From assembly GCF_014696385.1 (NCBI RefSeq), contig NZ_JACJQB010000005.1:1-64000 (forward strand): DNA of 64,000 nt, read 5' to 3'. This document shows positions 1 through 11,344 of this stretch, one piece after another. This stretch comes from Pseudanabaena mucicola FACHB-723 (GTDB lineage: Bacteria; Cyanobacteriota; Cyanobacteriia; Pseudanabaenales; Pseudanabaenaceae). Both the position numbers and the translations under genes were made by a program. The notes beneath the pieces are model-generated. The model searched no databases. It had not been told where the DNA came from and saw only the letters and a program-made list of their open reading frames with translations. Within the stretch, counting starts at the first letter, position 1, and each line of letters opens with the position of its first letter.

Positions 1-12
1 CATTGGTTTAGA

Positions 13-47
13 AAGATGGTAATTTTAAGCTAAAATCACCATCTTTA
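13..47. terminator. Hairpin before the cyAbrB gene
   Basis: Inverted repeat AAAGATGGT ... ACCATCTTT with a 17-base AT-rich centre. It probably ends a gene lying outside the left edge of the window. No gene is visible in bases 1-131. Confidence 0.5.
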
Positions 48-131
48 CAGGAATAGTGTGCCCGATTTTAGGCTGATTTCATTTCTGATTCAACACTTCT
101 GATATTAAATATTAAATTCGATCAAAAGCAA

Positions 132-515
132 ATGGCAAAAGCGAAACAACCTGTACAACTCTCTGGCGAAGCATTATTACAGAAGGTCAAAGAACTAGAG
201 CATCTCTCTAAAGAAGAAAAAGCTAAAGCTTGTGGATATGCCACCATCACGAAAAACAATCAAGCTCGCGTTAATTTGATGAAGTTCTATAATGCCCTAA
301 TGGAGGCTGATGGTGTTGAGCTAGAATCAAAAGGTAGCGGCAAAGGAGGGCGTAGTGCCAGTTATCGCGTCAGTGTTCAGAAAAATGGCAACCTACTAAT
401 TGGCTCAGCCTATACTCAATTGATGGGTCTAAAGGCTGGTGATGAGTTAGAAATTCGCCTCGGTCGTAAGCATATTCACTTACGTCAAGTCGGTGCAGGT
501 GACGACGACGAATAA
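132..515 (+). CDS. cyAbrB-type transcriptional regulator
   Basis: 127 residues. The N-terminal half is rich in Lys and Glu (KVKELEHLSKEEKAKACGY), as in cyanobacterial AbrB-like regulators. The C-terminal half (about residues 75-120) holds the AbrB-like fold signature LKAGDELEIRLGRKHI. In the family these are abundant DNA-binding proteins that tune carbon/nitrogen balance and other global responses (CalA/cyAbrB1 and cyAbrB2 in Synechocystis). The length fits the family. Nothing in the sequence decides between the cyAbrB1 and cyAbrB2 types, so I leave the symbol empty. It converges on recF across a shared two-way terminator. Confidence 0.9.
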   Translation: MAKAKQPVQLSGEALLQKVKELEHLSKEEKAKACGYATITKNNQARVNLMKFYNALMEADGVELESKGSGKGGRSASYRVSVQKNGNLLIGSAYTQLMGLKAGDELEIRLGRKHIHLRQVGAGDDDE

Positions 516-556
516 CTCAAAATACAGACAGTTTTGTAATTCTGAGATTAAGAAGC

Positions 557-605
557 AAAAAACAAGATGTCGCCGATTCATGAACTGGTGACATCTTGTT
601 TTTTT
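557..605. terminator. Bidirectional terminator, cyAbrB/recF
   Basis: A stem ACAAGATGTC(G)CC / GGTGACATCTTGT, flanked by A-run and T-run so that it can work for both convergent genes. The loop is 12 bases. Confidence 0.75.
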
Positions 606-612
606 AGCTTTT

Positions 613-1743
613 TTAGACTAAAATTTTTCCCCTATCAACTTGAAAAATTCGGGCAGAATCTAACCACTGAGCATCAAAAGAACCTAAATGAGTGGTGGTA
701 ATTACTGTTTGCACACGATCGCCGATAGCATTTAGTAGCTGGTCTTGTCTTTGTAAGTCGAGTTCAGCTAACACATCATCTAACAATAAAAGTGGTGGCT
801 CACCAATTACTGATTCTAATAACTCTAGCTCCGCTAATTTTAGGGCTAGAACCAAAGTGCGTTGTTGCCCTTGAGAGCCATACTCACGCGCAGGCGTATC
901 ATTAATTGTGAGCGAAACTTCATCACGATGGGGGCCAACTAAGCTTATCCCTTGATGTTGCTCAATAATTGATTTCTGTAAAATTGTTTCAAAAAAAGCA
1001 TGATGAATTTGCTCGATGGTATCGTTTGGAGCAAAGACAAATTTGGGTACATAGGTAATTGCTAAATCTTCGCTACCGCCACTAATGGCTTGATGCCAAT
1101 GCCTTGCGATTGGAGTTAATCTTTCTAATAAACGCGATCGCCTTCTGATTAGTCTAGTTCCTGCTGTTACTAATTGAGCATCCCATAGAGCCATTTGTTG
1201 TGGTTCATAAGCAATTTGTCCTTGTTTAATTGATTTTAATAGTGCATTACGTTGACGTAGAACTTGATTATATTGTTGCAATAGATTGATATAAATCGGC
1301 TCTAGTTGAATTAGTACCGTATCTAACCAATTACGCCGACTCTCTGGACTGCCACGCACTAAATCTAGATCTAAGCTAGAAAACATTACTGCATTCAGAT
1401 TTCCTAAAAAATCTAGATGTCGTGACTGACTAACACCATTTATACTCAGGGTGCGCTTACCACTTGCTCGCATCCGCATCAATAATTCTACAGGATAGCT
1501 TTCAGGAGATTGCGATCGCAAACAGATTGCGCTAATTTCTCCCATTACTTCACCATTGTGTACCAAGTCCCGATCTTTGCTAACTCGGTGAGATCGCAAA
1601 GTTGCTAATAGTAAAATCGCCTCTAATAGGTTGGACTTGCCCTGAGCATTATTACCAACAATCACTGTTTTAGGAGTAGTGAAGCTAACTGCTTGATCGG
1701 TATAATTCCGAAACTGTTTGATATGGAGAGATTTAAGATACAT
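613..1743 (-). CDS. recF: DNA replication/repair ATPase RecF
   Basis: 376 residues, normal for RecF. This SMC/ABC-like ATPase loads RecA at gaps through RecFOR. Walker A GNNAQGKS is at residues 30-37, the ABC-like signature YGSQGQQRT near 290-300, and Walker B LLLLDDVLAELD at about 318-329. The start codon at 1743 lies inside the last codons of the upstream phosphoesterase gene (11-base overlap), which suggests co-transcription and translational coupling. It is not next to dnaA/dnaN/gyrB as it is in many bacteria. Confidence 0.97.
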   Translation of the reverse strand: MYLKSLHIKQFRNYTDQAVSFTTPKTVIVGNNAQGKSNLLEAILLLATLRSHRVSKDRDLVHNGEVMGEISAICLRSQSPESYPVELLMRMRASGKRTLSINGVSQSRHLDFLGNLNAVMFSSLDLDLVRGSPESRRNWLDTVLIQLEPIYINLLQQYNQVLRQRNALLKSIKQGQIAYEPQQMALWDAQLVTAGTRLIRRRSRLLERLTPIARHWHQAISGGSEDLAITYVPKFVFAPNDTIEQIHHAFFETILQKSIIEQHQGISLVGPHRDEVSLTINDTPAREYGSQGQQRTLVLALKLAELELLESVIGEPPLLLLDDVLAELDLQRQDQLLNAIGDRVQTVITTTHLGSFDAQWLDSARIFQVDRGKILV

Positions 1744-2884
1744 TCACTTTCAAATCACGGCGATTAATGCGACCATTGGGAGCATCAATATAGGGGGGCA
1801 ATGTGGTCTGGTCAACTACTTTGAGCGTATCCATGTCGTAGGTTGTGTAGATCACGTCATTGGTTGTCCAACTAATATCAATGACGGTAATGGTACGACT
1901 CGGAGCAAGGTCGCCACTTAGCAAACGTCGAGGTCCATCGCCTAATACCCCTGCATTGAGAAGTTCTAGCTTGCCCTTATAGGCAGGATAGTACGCATGG
2001 TGATGTCCACTCACATAGGTATGGACATTGTATTTTTCAAGCAAGGTTCTGAGACGCTCTGCATCATTGAGATAATTGCCGCCTGTCTCACGACCTCTAG
2101 CCACTGCATAAAGCGGTAAATGTCCGATCGCTATCCGTAGTTTCGAGTTTTTCGCGACTTCACTGGCGAGACTTTTTTCGACCCATTGCAACTGCTGATC
2201 AGAAATAGTTGCAGTAGAAGCATCCCAAGCTAAAAAGAAAATATCATTTTGCTGGAATGTGTAGTTGAAGGGAAAGTTACTGCGATCAATAAAATTTAAA
2301 TTGGGATCATGTTTAGGATCTTGCCAATAGGTACTGACGGCTTTGCGATCGCGATCAAATGTATATTTACCATTGTAGAGAGAGCCTGAGCCGTCGTGAT
2401 TACCAATCGTAAATCCAAAACTGAGCTTAGCTTTTCGCATGGGTGCGGCGATATGCTTGTCAAAGCCTTGCCACATTGCCTTAATTTCGGCATCGGATAA
2501 GTCCGTATCCTGCCCAGCCACCATATCGCCGCCACATAACACCAAGTCTGGTTCCCAATCTGGCAAAAATTTGATTGCTTGTTTAACCTGATCGATATAA
2601 TCAGTCGAGCCATAGGCACTGTTCAGGTCGCTAATCACAACAATTCTGACATCACCACGGGTTGGGGCAAATAATCCCTTTGGTGCAGGTTTTTGCGATC
2701 GCAAAGCTGTTGGGCTGTTCGTTGATGTATTTTTTGCGATCGCAGTTGGTGATTGGAGTGGGGATGCTGTCGTTGCGATCGGCGCATTCTGGCGACCCCA
2801 ACTACCTGACAACGCCGCACCGCCCAAACCAGCGCCAACCGCTAGTCCACCAAACATCAATAGTTGCCGCCGCTTTAGTGCCAT
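1733..2884 (-). CDS. Exported metallophosphoesterase (calcineurin-like)
   Basis: 383 residues. The N-terminus has a twin-arginine-like stretch (KRRQLLMFGG) followed by a Gly/Ala-rich hydrophobic segment, then a Ser/Thr/Pro-rich linker (about residues 30-70). This suggests export, possibly by the Tat route, or membrane anchoring. The catalytic domain shows the expected metal ligands in order: ISD (D86), GGD (118-120), GNHD (161-164) and a C-terminal GHHH motif. Substrate cannot be inferred. It is the upstream gene of an overlapping pair with recF; no functional link to RecF is known to me. Confidence 0.9.
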   Translation of the reverse strand: MALKRRQLLMFGGLAVGAGLGGAALSGSWGRQNAPIATTASPLQSPTAIAKNTSTNSPTALRSQKPAPKGLFAPTRGDVRIVVISDLNSAYGSTDYIDQVKQAIKFLPDWEPDLVLCGGDMVAGQDTDLSDAEIKAMWQGFDKHIAAPMRKAKLSFGFTIGNHDGSGSLYNGKYTFDRDRKAVSTYWQDPKHDPNLNFIDRSNFPFNYTFQQNDIFFLAWDASTATISDQQLQWVEKSLASEVAKNSKLRIAIGHLPLYAVARGRETGGNYLNDAERLRTLLEKYNVHTYVSGHHHAYYPAYKGKLELLNAGVLGDGPRRLLSGDLAPSRTITVIDISWTTNDVIYTTYDMDTLKVVDQTTLPPYIDAPNGRINRRDLKVNVS

Positions 2885-2940
2885 ACAAAATTAAGTATCT
2901 AAATCAATTAACTTAAGTCATAAGTCATACAAGTATATAG

Positions 2941-2972
2941 CGCTTTGCAATCAAGCTAAGATTTGCAAAGCG
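2941..2972. repeat. Palindromic hairpin between divergent genes
   Basis: Inverted repeat CGCTTTGCAA / TTGCAAAGCG with a 12-base centre. It lies between the divergent starts of the phosphoesterase gene and upp, where a terminator is not expected. It could be a regulatory dyad, or one of the dispersed palindromes common in this window. Confidence 0.4.
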
Positions 2973-3039
2973 TTGTAGGATGTTATTTACGGCGGTATCG
3001 ACACCGCTTGGTAATGACATCCTCAAACAAAAGAAATTC

Positions 3040-3690
3040 ATGGCTCCTCAACTGCGCGTATACGTCCCCCCCCATCCCGTTATCCGTCACTGGCTGACGA
3101 TCGCACGGGAGAAGCATACCCCAGTTCCCCTATTTCGGACAGCAATGAATGAAATGGGTAAATGGCTGACCTACGAAGCAGTACGAGAGTTTTTGCCTGT
3201 ACAACCTGTAGATATCGAAACGCCTTTGGGAACTGCATCAGGACATTTAATCGATGGTTCTATTCCTCTTGCTTTTGTGCCAATTTTGCGAGCGGGTTTA
3301 TCGATGTTAGAGGGTTGTCAAAGTCTATTACCAACGGCAAATGTTTATCATTTGGGTTTGGTGCGTAATGAAGAAACCCTTGAAGCTAGCTGTTATCTCA
3401 ATCGCTTACCCGAAAGATTTGCCCCAGAAACCAGAGTGTTCATTGTTGAGCCAATGATGGCAACGGGTGGCTCGATCATCACAACCTTGCAAATGTTAAC
3501 TGAAAGAGGCGTTGATGCTTCCCTAATTCGGATTATTAACGCTCTTTGTGCGCCCCCAGCATTACAACTGATTAACCAACAGTTCCCTGCTATCCAAATT
3601 TATTCAGGTTGTATTGATGAAGTCGTCGATGAAAACGGCTGGATTGTTCCGGGTTTAGGTGATGCAGGCGATCGCTCATTTGGAACTTAG
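3040..3690 (+). CDS. upp: Uracil phosphoribosyltransferase
   Basis: 216 residues from the ATG at 3040. An in-frame ATG at 2980 would add 20 residues that do not look like the family, and part of the window between it and 3040 is upstream sequence, so I prefer 3040 (MAPQLRVYVPPHP). The enzyme makes UMP from uracil and PRPP. Visible family features are IPLAFVPILRAGLSMLEG, the PRPP loop region VEPMMATGGS (about residues 136-145) and the C-terminal VPGLGDAGDRSFGT uracil-binding segment. The stop codon overlaps a 25-base sequence that recurs at 48349-48373. Confidence 0.95.
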   Translation: MAPQLRVYVPPHPVIRHWLTIAREKHTPVPLFRTAMNEMGKWLTYEAVREFLPVQPVDIETPLGTASGHLIDGSIPLAFVPILRAGLSMLEGCQSLLPTANVYHLGLVRNEETLEASCYLNRLPERFAPETRVFIVEPMMATGGSIITTLQMLTERGVDASLIRIINALCAPPALQLINQQFPAIQIYSGCIDEVVDENGWIVPGLGDAGDRSFGT

Positions 3691-3711
3691 ATTTAGGACT
3701 TACGCAAAAAT
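3687..3711. repeat. Copy 1 of a 25-base repeat, at the upp stop codon
   Basis: Matches 48349-48373 with a single mismatch (ACTTACGC here, ACTTAGGC there). It contains TTAGGACTT, the terminal inverted repeat of the small element at 48355-48444. Only this one end is seen here. Confidence 0.6.
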
Positions 3712-3727
3712 GAATTAAGCCCTGTAT

Positions 3728-3767
3728 TTTACCGTAGGTGCAATTCATGAATTGCACCTACGGTAAA
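3728..3767. terminator. Perfect 40-base palindrome between upp and carB
   Basis: Two 20-base arms with no spacer, centred on ATTCATGAAT, lying between convergent upp and carB. The long stem followed by T-rich sequence fits a two-way terminator. The perfect symmetry is also typical of mobile intergenic palindromes. Confidence 0.6.
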
Positions 3768-3778
3768 TCTTTTTGTGT

Positions 3779-6700
3779 TTAGGCGTAATCTTGAAGCGCC
3801 GTGACCGAGATTGCTCCAGATTGTAAGGAGCGAATTGCTTCAATAGCCGCTTTTGCCCCCGCAAGGGTCGTAATCACAGGGATTTTGTAAGCAAGAGCAG
3901 TACGACGAATCATTTTGCCATCGGTTTTTGCTTCTTCACCACTAGGAGAATTAATGATCAGTTGAATCTGACCGTTCTTCATGGAATCGCCAATGTGAGG
4001 ACGACCTTCATGGACTTTGAGAACTTGCTTTGATGGAATATTGCTACGACGCAGAATCTTATGAGTTCCTTCTGTTGCCACAACATTAAAGCCAAGCTCA
4101 ACAAAGGCTTCAGCAATTTTGGTGATACCACTTTTATCACGATCGTTGACCGATAAAAACACAGTTCCTTCAAGCGGCAAGTGAGTTCCTGCGGCAATTT
4201 GTGCCTTAGCAAAAGCCCGCCCAAATTCGGTGTCGATACCCATGACTTCACCCGTCGAACGCATCTCAGGGCCTAAAATGGTATCTGTGCCAGCAAATTT
4301 GGCAAACGGAAGCACGGCCTCCTTAATTGAAATGTGTTTAGGAATCACTTCTTCAGTTAAGCCAAGTTCGGCAAGGGTTGCACCTGCCATGATTCGCGAA
4401 GCATAGTTAACGAGAGGAACATTAATCGCTTTACTGACATAGGGAACAGTGCGCGACGCACGGGGATTGGCTTCAAGAATAAAGACTTTACTGTCTTTGG
4501 GATTGTTATTATTCAACTGCACGGCATATTGAATATTCATCAAACCAATCACATTCAAGGCTTTAGCAAGACTAATTGTCCATGTGCGAATGGTGGTGAG
4601 AACATCGGCAGGCAAAGAGAAGGTGGGAATTGCACAGGCGGAGTCACCAGAGTGAATTCCTGCCTCTTCAATATGCTCCATGATGCCGCCAATGGTGACA
4701 TTGCCCTCTTGATCGGCAATCGCATCAACATCGACCTCAATTGCGCCTTCAAGGAATTGATCGATTAAGACAGGATGTTCTGGCTCAATGATGATGGCGC
4801 GACGCATGTAATCCTCTAGCTCCGCATCAGAGTAAACCACTTCCATGCCACGCCCACCCAGTACATAGCTAGGACGGACAACTACAGGATAGCTAACTCT
4901 CTGTGCCACTGCGATCGCTTCTTCTTCAGAACGGGCTAAACCATTGTTAGGTTGTAAAATGCCCAACTTTTGGCAGATTGCTTCAAAGCGTTCCCTATCT
5001 TCAGCCGTATCAATGGAATCAGGAGAAGTACCCCAAATTTTAGTAGTGGAATTATTTTCTTCAAGATATCGCAATAGTGGCACAGAAAGTTTCAATGGAG
5101 TTTGTCCACCAAATTGAATGATCACGCCTTCAGGTTGTTCAGCTTCGATAATGTTCAACACATCTTCGCGAGTCAGTGGCTCAAAATAGAGGCGATCGCT
5201 AGTGTCATAGTCTGTAGAAACAGTTTCAGGATTGGAGTTAACCATAATCGTCTCAAACCCAGCCGCACGCAGCGCATAGCTAGCATGACAACAGCAGTAA
5301 TCAAACTCAATTCCTTGCCCGATGCGGTTAGGGCCACCACCGAGAATCATCACTTTTCTCTTACTAGAAGGCATGACTTCTGATTCTTCTTCATAGGTGG
5401 AATAGTGATAGGGTGTGAGCGCTTCAAACTCAGCCGCACAAGTATCGACAGTCTTGTACGAAGGAATGACACCAAGTGATTTGCGATAGGTACGGACTGT
5501 ATCTTCATTTGTGCCTGTTAGATAAGCAATTTGGCGATCGCTAAAGCCTAGACGCTTAATCTCTAACATTTCTTCCTTAAGCAGACTATCCAACTTCCTC
5601 CCCTTAATCGAGAGTTCCACATCCGTAATCTCGCGCATTTTTTGTAAGAACCAAGGATCAATATTGGTTAGTTCAAAAATAGCTTGAACTGATAGCCCTG
5701 ACAAAAATCCATCACGAATCGAGAAAATGCGATCGGGGTTAGGAACTCGCAAACTGTACTTGATTTTATCGAGGTCTGGTAAAACTTCTTCGCGATCGCC
5801 ACCAAAACCAAAGCGTCCGACTTCAAGGGAGCGCAATGCTTTCTGGAAAGATTCTTGGAAAGTTCGTCCGATTGCCATGGCTTCGCCAACGGACTTCATC
5901 TGTGTAGTTAAGACTGGCTCAGAACCTGGGAATTTCTCGAAGGCAAAGCGCGGAATTTTGGTGACGACATAATCGATAGTTGGCTCAAAGCTTGCAGGAG
6001 TTTTCTTGGTGATGTCGTTAGAAATTTCATCAAGGGTATAACCAACAGCTAGTTTTGCTGCAAATTTTGCGATCGGGAAGCCTGTCGCTTTTGACGCTAG
6101 TGCCGAACTGCGGGATACACGAGGATTCATTTCAATGACGACCACTTCGCCATTTTCAGGATTGATTGAGAACTGAATATTTGAGCCACCAGTCTCCACG
6201 CCAATTTCGCGAATAATCTTGATCGAATAGTCACGCAGGCGTTGATATTCCTTGTCCGTGAGGGTTTGAGCAGGCGCAACCGTGATCGAATCGCCTGTAT
6301 GGATACCCATGGGATCAATGTTTTCAATGCTACAAATAATCACCACGTTATCAGCGAGATCGCGCATCACCTCTAGCTCATACTCTTTCCAACCAATGAG
6401 CGATCGCTCGATCAAGATTTGCGATACAGGACTAGCTTCTAAACCAGAGGCACAAATTTCTTCAAATTCCTCTTGATTGTAGGCAATGCCGCCTCCTGTA
6501 CCGCCCATTGTGAAGGCTGGACGGATGATTAAAGGATAAGTACCAATTTCATGGGCGATTGCACGGGATTCTTCCATGGTTGTCCCTAATCCCGATGGAC
6601 ACATGGCAACGCCGATTCGTTCCATCGCCTCTTTAAATAGCTTTCGATCCTCTGCCATTTCGATCGCTTCTAGTTTAGCGCCGATCAGTTCCACGCCATA

Positions 6701-7030
6701 TTTTTCCAATACGCCCATTTTCGCAAGAGCAACCGCCGTATTTAACGCCGTCTGTCCACCCATGGTGGGTAAAATAGCGTCAGGACGCTCTTTCTCAATA
6801 ATCTGGGCAACTACTTCAGGTGTAATTGGCTCGATGTAAGTGCGATCAGCCGTTGCAGGATCGGTCATGATCGTTGCAGGATTGGAGTTAACTAGGATCA
6901 CATAGTAGCCCTCATCCCGTAAAACCTTACAGGCTTGGGTTCCTGAGTAGTCAAATTCGCAGGCTTGCCCGATCACAATTGGGCCAGCGCCAATCAGCAA
7001 AATCTTTTGGATGTCAGTACGGCGGGGCAT
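3779..7030 (-). CDS. carB: Carbamoyl-phosphate synthase large subunit
   Basis: 1083 residues, full length. Makes carbamoyl phosphate from ammonia (delivered by CarA), bicarbonate and two ATP, for arginine and pyrimidines. The internal duplication is plain: two ATP-grasp halves, each with FDYSGTQ/FDYCCCH-type and GGQT motifs and NPRxSR glutamate/metal-binding stretches ([20 protein letters not shown]). An oligomerisation segment lies between them and an MGS-like allosteric domain (about residues 945-1083) follows. carA is not in the window. pyrB and argC, which use its products, lie far away in the same window. Confidence 0.98.
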   Translation of the reverse strand: MPRRTDIQKILLIGAGPIVIGQACEFDYSGTQACKVLRDEGYYVILVNSNPATIMTDPATADRTYIEPITPEVVAQIIEKERPDAILPTMGGQTALNTAVALAKMGVLEKYGVELIGAKLEAIEMAEDRKLFKEAMERIGVAMCPSGLGTTMEESRAIAHEIGTYPLIIRPAFTMGGTGGGIAYNQEEFEEICASGLEASPVSQILIERSLIGWKEYELEVMRDLADNVVIICSIENIDPMGIHTGDSITVAPAQTLTDKEYQRLRDYSIKIIREIGVETGGSNIQFSINPENGEVVVIEMNPRVSRSSALASKATGFPIAKFAAKLAVGYTLDEISNDITKKTPASFEPTIDYVVTKIPRFAFEKFPGSEPVLTTQMKSVGEAMAIGRTFQESFQKALRSLEVGRFGFGGDREEVLPDLDKIKYSLRVPNPDRIFSIRDGFLSGLSVQAIFELTNIDPWFLQKMREITDVELSIKGRKLDSLLKEEMLEIKRLGFSDRQIAYLTGTNEDTVRTYRKSLGVIPSYKTVDTCAAEFEALTPYHYSTYEEESEVMPSSKRKVMILGGGPNRIGQGIEFDYCCCHASYALRAAGFETIMVNSNPETVSTDYDTSDRLYFEPLTREDVLNIIEAEQPEGVIIQFGGQTPLKLSVPLLRYLEENNSTTKIWGTSPDSIDTAEDRERFEAICQKLGILQPNNGLARSEEEAIAVAQRVSYPVVVRPSYVLGGRGMEVVYSDAELEDYMRRAIIIEPEHPVLIDQFLEGAIEVDVDAIADQEGNVTIGGIMEHIEEAGIHSGDSACAIPTFSLPADVLTTIRTWTISLAKALNVIGLMNIQYAVQLNNNNPKDSKVFILEANPRASRTVPYVSKAINVPLVNYASRIMAGATLAELGLTEEVIPKHISIKEAVLPFAKFAGTDTILGPEMRSTGEVMGIDTEFGRAFAKAQIAAGTHLPLEGTVFLSVNDRDKSGITKIAEAFVELGFNVVATEGTHKILRRSNIPSKQVLKVHEGRPHIGDSMKNGQIQLIINSPSGEEAKTDGKMIRRTALAYKIPVITTLAGAKAAIEAIRSLQSGAISVTALQDYA

Positions 7031-7123
7031 ATAATCTTGTATTTCTTAGGTAACTCGCAATACATTTTATAGCGTCATGGCGATCTCTTCGTATGTAGCG
7101 CATGATGCTAATTGGGCTACTGG

Positions 7124-8410
7124 CTAAAGTGCATTCCAGCGTTCTGCCGCCGTCGCGATCGCCTGTTCACTAGATTTTTCTTTTAGCATTGCAGTTTGCA
7201 ATTCTTCGTAAATAATCTTTCGGAGATTCTCAATGCCCTTGGCAGGGGGAATCAAAACTTCAGATTGGGGAAGTTGCGACGCACTGACAACTCTGGCACG
7301 GTCCAGTAATGGTGAATCTTTTGCGGCTTCTGTAAAATAGCGATCGCGAGAACTTGTGATAGTAGAAGGCAATAGATTTTCCACCTTTGTAAAGGCAAGC
7401 TGATTTTCGGCATTCGTCAAGTACAGCGCGAATTTCACCGCTAGCTCTTGATTTTGGGATGTGGTTGGGACTGCCACATTCATCACGGCGGCACTCTTTT
7501 TACCCGTTGAGCCAGTGATTTGTGCGCCAATATCAGTTACCTTGGCAATTTCAGGGGCATTTTTGGCCACTGACTGCAAAAATTGGGGGCCAGTTAATAA
7601 AATTGCTAATTCCCCTGATTGATATAGCTCTACTGCCTTGCGATGTCCTTCCGTCAAGATTTCGCGAGGAATTAATTGCTTCTCGAATAGATTTACCCAA
7701 TAGGCAAAAGCCGCTTTACCCGCAGCATCATTAAAGGCAGCTTTACCATTAGCATCAAAAAGTTTCATGCCCATCTGCACCATAGATTCCAAAACCTGAC
7801 CGCCATCCATGGTCAACATAAAGGCGTATTTACCTGTTTTCGCCTTGATCTGTTCGGCAACCTTGGTTAGATCTTCAAAGGTTTGCGGTGGTTTAGCAGC
7901 ATCTAGTCCCGCCTTTTCAAATAGATCGCGATTGTAAATCGTGATATCGGTGGCGACGTACCAAGGTAAGCCAAAGGTAACTTGATCAAGTTGATTTGCT
8001 TTCCAAATATTCGGAAAATAGCTAGCTTGATCGGTTGCCGAGATTGCCTTATTCATATCAACAAGGGCATTCTTTTCCGCTAATTTTGAGGCAAACTGCG
8101 GATTGAGATTAACGACATCTGGCGCAGTTTTGGCGGCAACAACGGTCAAAATTTTCGTTTCCATCTCTCCCCAAGGAATGTCTACCCATTCGACTTCTGC
8201 GGTGGGATTTTCCTTCACAAAACCTGCAATTAAATTGGTCATGTATTGCTCAAACTGAGGCTTTAATTGCATTGTCCAGAAGACTATTTTGTTTTTGCCT
8301 GCCGAAGTTGTAGAGTTAGTGGTTTGCGCTCCACAAGCTCCGAGCAGAAATAGTGCAGACAATCCAACAAATTTACGACGATTGAGCATTTGGGGGAGAT
8401 TCGGTGTCAT
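7124..8410 (-). CDS. ABC transporter sugar-type solute-binding lipoprotein
   Basis: 428 residues. The N-terminus has an Arg-rich start (NRRKF), a hydrophobic core and a lipobox LLGAC, so it is predicted to be a lipid-anchored periplasmic protein. The body is of the MalE/UgpB extracellular solute-binding family 1 (NKIVFWTMQLKPQF near the mature N-terminus, an LPWYVATD segment, and a GELAILLTGPQF segment). No permease or ATPase gene is adjacent; it sits alone between carB and eno, so its partners must be encoded elsewhere. An internal ATG at 8389 is an equally possible start. The ligand cannot be told from sequence. Confidence 0.88.
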   Translation of the reverse strand: MTPNLPQMLNRRKFVGLSALFLLGACGAQTTNSTTSAGKNKIVFWTMQLKPQFEQYMTNLIAGFVKENPTAEVEWVDIPWGEMETKILTVVAAKTAPDVVNLNPQFASKLAEKNALVDMNKAISATDQASYFPNIWKANQLDQVTFGLPWYVATDITIYNRDLFEKAGLDAAKPPQTFEDLTKVAEQIKAKTGKYAFMLTMDGGQVLESMVQMGMKLFDANGKAAFNDAAGKAAFAYWVNLFEKQLIPREILTEGHRKAVELYQSGELAILLTGPQFLQSVAKNAPEIAKVTDIGAQITGSTGKKSAAVMNVAVPTTSQNQELAVKFALYLTNAENQLAFTKVENLLPSTITSSRDRYFTEAAKDSPLLDRARVVSASQLPQSEVLIPPAKGIENLRKIIYEELQTAMLKEKSSEQAIATAAERWNAL

Positions 8411-8439
8411 ATCAAAGATTTAATTACATTTTGTTCCTT

Positions 8440-8468
8440 GAAAAAGCGCGGCTTTGCCGCGCTTTTTC
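8440..8468. terminator. Terminator of eno
   Basis: A 13-base perfect stem GAAAAAGCGCGGC / GCCGCGCTTTTTC with loop TTT, just past the eno stop. The A-run/T-run symmetry supports termination. Confidence 0.75.
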
Positions 8469-8482
8469 AAATTGCTAAACAA

Positions 8483-9772
<1,290 letters not shown>

Positions 9773-9904
9773 CTATTCCTTTGATGATTTAAGTGAAGCT
9801 ATTCGCATCAATCTTACAGTTTTGCGCTGCCCCATTTCTCAAATGTTAGGTTTTTATTAAATAAATTGACAAAAGGCACTTTGAGCTGTACTACAAAATC
9901 GCGA

Positions 9905-10282
9905 TTATTTCATGGAAACAACGAGTGCATCTAGCTTTCTGATCCGCTCCACCATGATCTTCATCACGTTAAGCGCAAAGTTCGGGGTCTGTTGGACTAA
10001 AAAATTAAAGCGGTTCTTGTCAACGCCAACTAGTTTGCACTGTGTTTTTGCGATCGCAGTTGCGCTTCTAGGGCTAGAGTCTATTAGCGCCATTTCCCCG
10101 ACAATGCCCCCCGCGCCCGTGGTATCCAAAAATTTACCGTCAATCGAAATTTCTACTTCGCCGTCAATTACGACATACATGCGGTCGGCAACACCACCTT
10201 TTTCAAAGATCATCTGACCTGCAGGAAAAATTACAAAGTCTTTGTCGTTGTTAAACAGGTTAATCGTTGTATTCAAAATCAA
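9905..10282 (-). CDS. Stand-alone cyclic-nucleotide-binding domain protein
   Basis: 125 residues that consist of one cNMP-binding beta-roll and little else. The phosphate-binding cassette reads VGEMALIDSSPRSATAIA; its Glu and Arg are the residues that contact cAMP/cGMP in the CAP/PKA family, so ligand binding is plausible. There is no HTH, so it is not a CRP-type DNA-binding protein. It could be a small cNMP sensor or a regulatory subunit. Transcribed toward eno, with 138 bases between. An FHA-adenylate cyclase lies at 52828-53844, but no direct link can be shown. Confidence 0.85.
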   Translation of the reverse strand: MILNTTINLFNNDKDFVIFPAGQMIFEKGGVADRMYVVIDGEVEISIDGKFLDTTGAGGIVGEMALIDSSPRSATAIAKTQCKLVGVDKNRFNFLVQQTPNFALNVMKIMVERIRKLDALVVSMK

Positions 10283-10468
10283 ACCCCAATATCTCTAAAA
10301 AAGTGAGTATGCAATGTTTATTTTAAGTTAGGAACAAACTATTTTTTAATTATTTATGAGTAATTGACCAATTACCTATAGCTGAATCTAGATCAAGGCT
10401 TCAAGCTTTAGCAATGTCTAATTTCCTAATGTATAAATGGTTGTTTGTAGGTTTTGCCAAGGTTAAAT

Positions 10469-11233
10469 TTACATTAATTCAAGGTTAAATAATTTCAATA
10501 ACTGCACAATTAAAACGGCGATCGCAGCACCAAGCGTTGTGTTAATTCCATTCACCAGTTCATTGGTTAACCAATCATATTTTTCTTGAAATGTTGCGCC
10601 AATTAAACTTTCGATATTGGTGGCGATAAAGGCGGCGAGTGCACACCATAGTAACGCCCAAGGACTGGTTAATAAGCCAACAGAGAAACCAATGGCGGCG
10701 ATCAACAGTGACCCGATAATCCCTGCGGCTGTACCCTCTAGGCTGACTGCGCCCTCTGTACCTGCGGGAACTGGCTTAAATGTGGTGATCAAAAAGGTGC
10801 TTTTGCCATAGGCTTTGCCAATTTCGCTAGCAGTGGTATCGGCGAGTTTGGTACTCAGGCTTGCCACATAGCCCAATAGCCAGAGGGGACTCGGTGCGAT
10901 CGCAAAACCAATCGCGCAAACAGCGCCCGTTGCGGCTGAACCCCAAAGATTTTCAGGCCCTCTTGCCCCGTCACGTTTTTCGGCAATTCCTTTGGCTTCT
11001 TTAATGTCTTTGCCAATGCGAGTCACCCCCGAACCAACAATTAAATAGCTTAAGATGACAATATAACCTTGCCAACTCAAACAGCCCCAGATTGTGATTC
11101 CCAATGCCCATGCGTGGCAAATTCCTGCGGTGGTGAGGACTTTGCGCGGTAGCAACAGGGCGATCGCACCAAGCACAGTATTTAATCCGATCGCAATTAA
11201 CCAGTCCTGCGATATTGGGAAACTATTGAGCAT
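10469..11233 (-). CDS. DUF92 integral membrane protein (VTE6-like)
   Basis: 254 residues, hydrophobic throughout, with about six membrane segments. It contains the DUF92 signature stretches GVTRIGKDIKEAKGIAEKRDG, LADTTASEIGKAYGK and FKPVPAGTEGAVSLEGT. Plant VTE6, a phytyl-phosphate kinase that salvages phytol for tocopherol and phylloquinone, is a DUF92 protein. A similar role here is inference from family membership. menA, which uses phytyl diphosphate, lies at 62169-63086 in this window. Confidence 0.8.
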   Translation of the reverse strand: MLNSFPISQDWLIAIGLNTVLGAIALLLPRKVLTTAGICHAWALGITIWGCLSWQGYIVILSYLIVGSGVTRIGKDIKEAKGIAEKRDGARGPENLWGSAATGAVCAIGFAIAPSPLWLLGYVASLSTKLADTTASEIGKAYGKSTFLITTFKPVPAGTEGAVSLEGTAAGIIGSLLIAAIGFSVGLLTSPWALLWCALAAFIATNIESLIGATFQEKYDWLTNELVNGINTTLGAAIAVLIVQLLKLFNLELM

Positions 11234-11267
11234 AAAAGTTAATCTTTAGATTATGAATATTTTGCGG

Positions 11268-11298
11268 TTGTGATGCCCCGATACGCGGGGCATCACAA
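11268..11298. repeat. GC-rich hairpin between divergent genes
   Basis: A 13-base stem TTGTGATGCCCCG / CGGGGCATCACAA with a 5-base loop. It lies between the divergent starts of the DUF92 and DUF1361 genes, so it is more likely a dispersed palindrome or regulatory dyad than a terminator. Confidence 0.4.
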
Positions 11299-11344
11299 CT
11301 AGATCGCTAGGCGTTAACTAACAACATACTATGGAGCAAAAATA

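Noticed and set aside
9912-10217. 101-codon plus-strand frame opposite the cNMP-binding gene
   Set aside because: It is the mirror frame of a gene whose minus-strand product shows a clear domain and motif; no ribosome-binding site or recognisable product on the plus strand.
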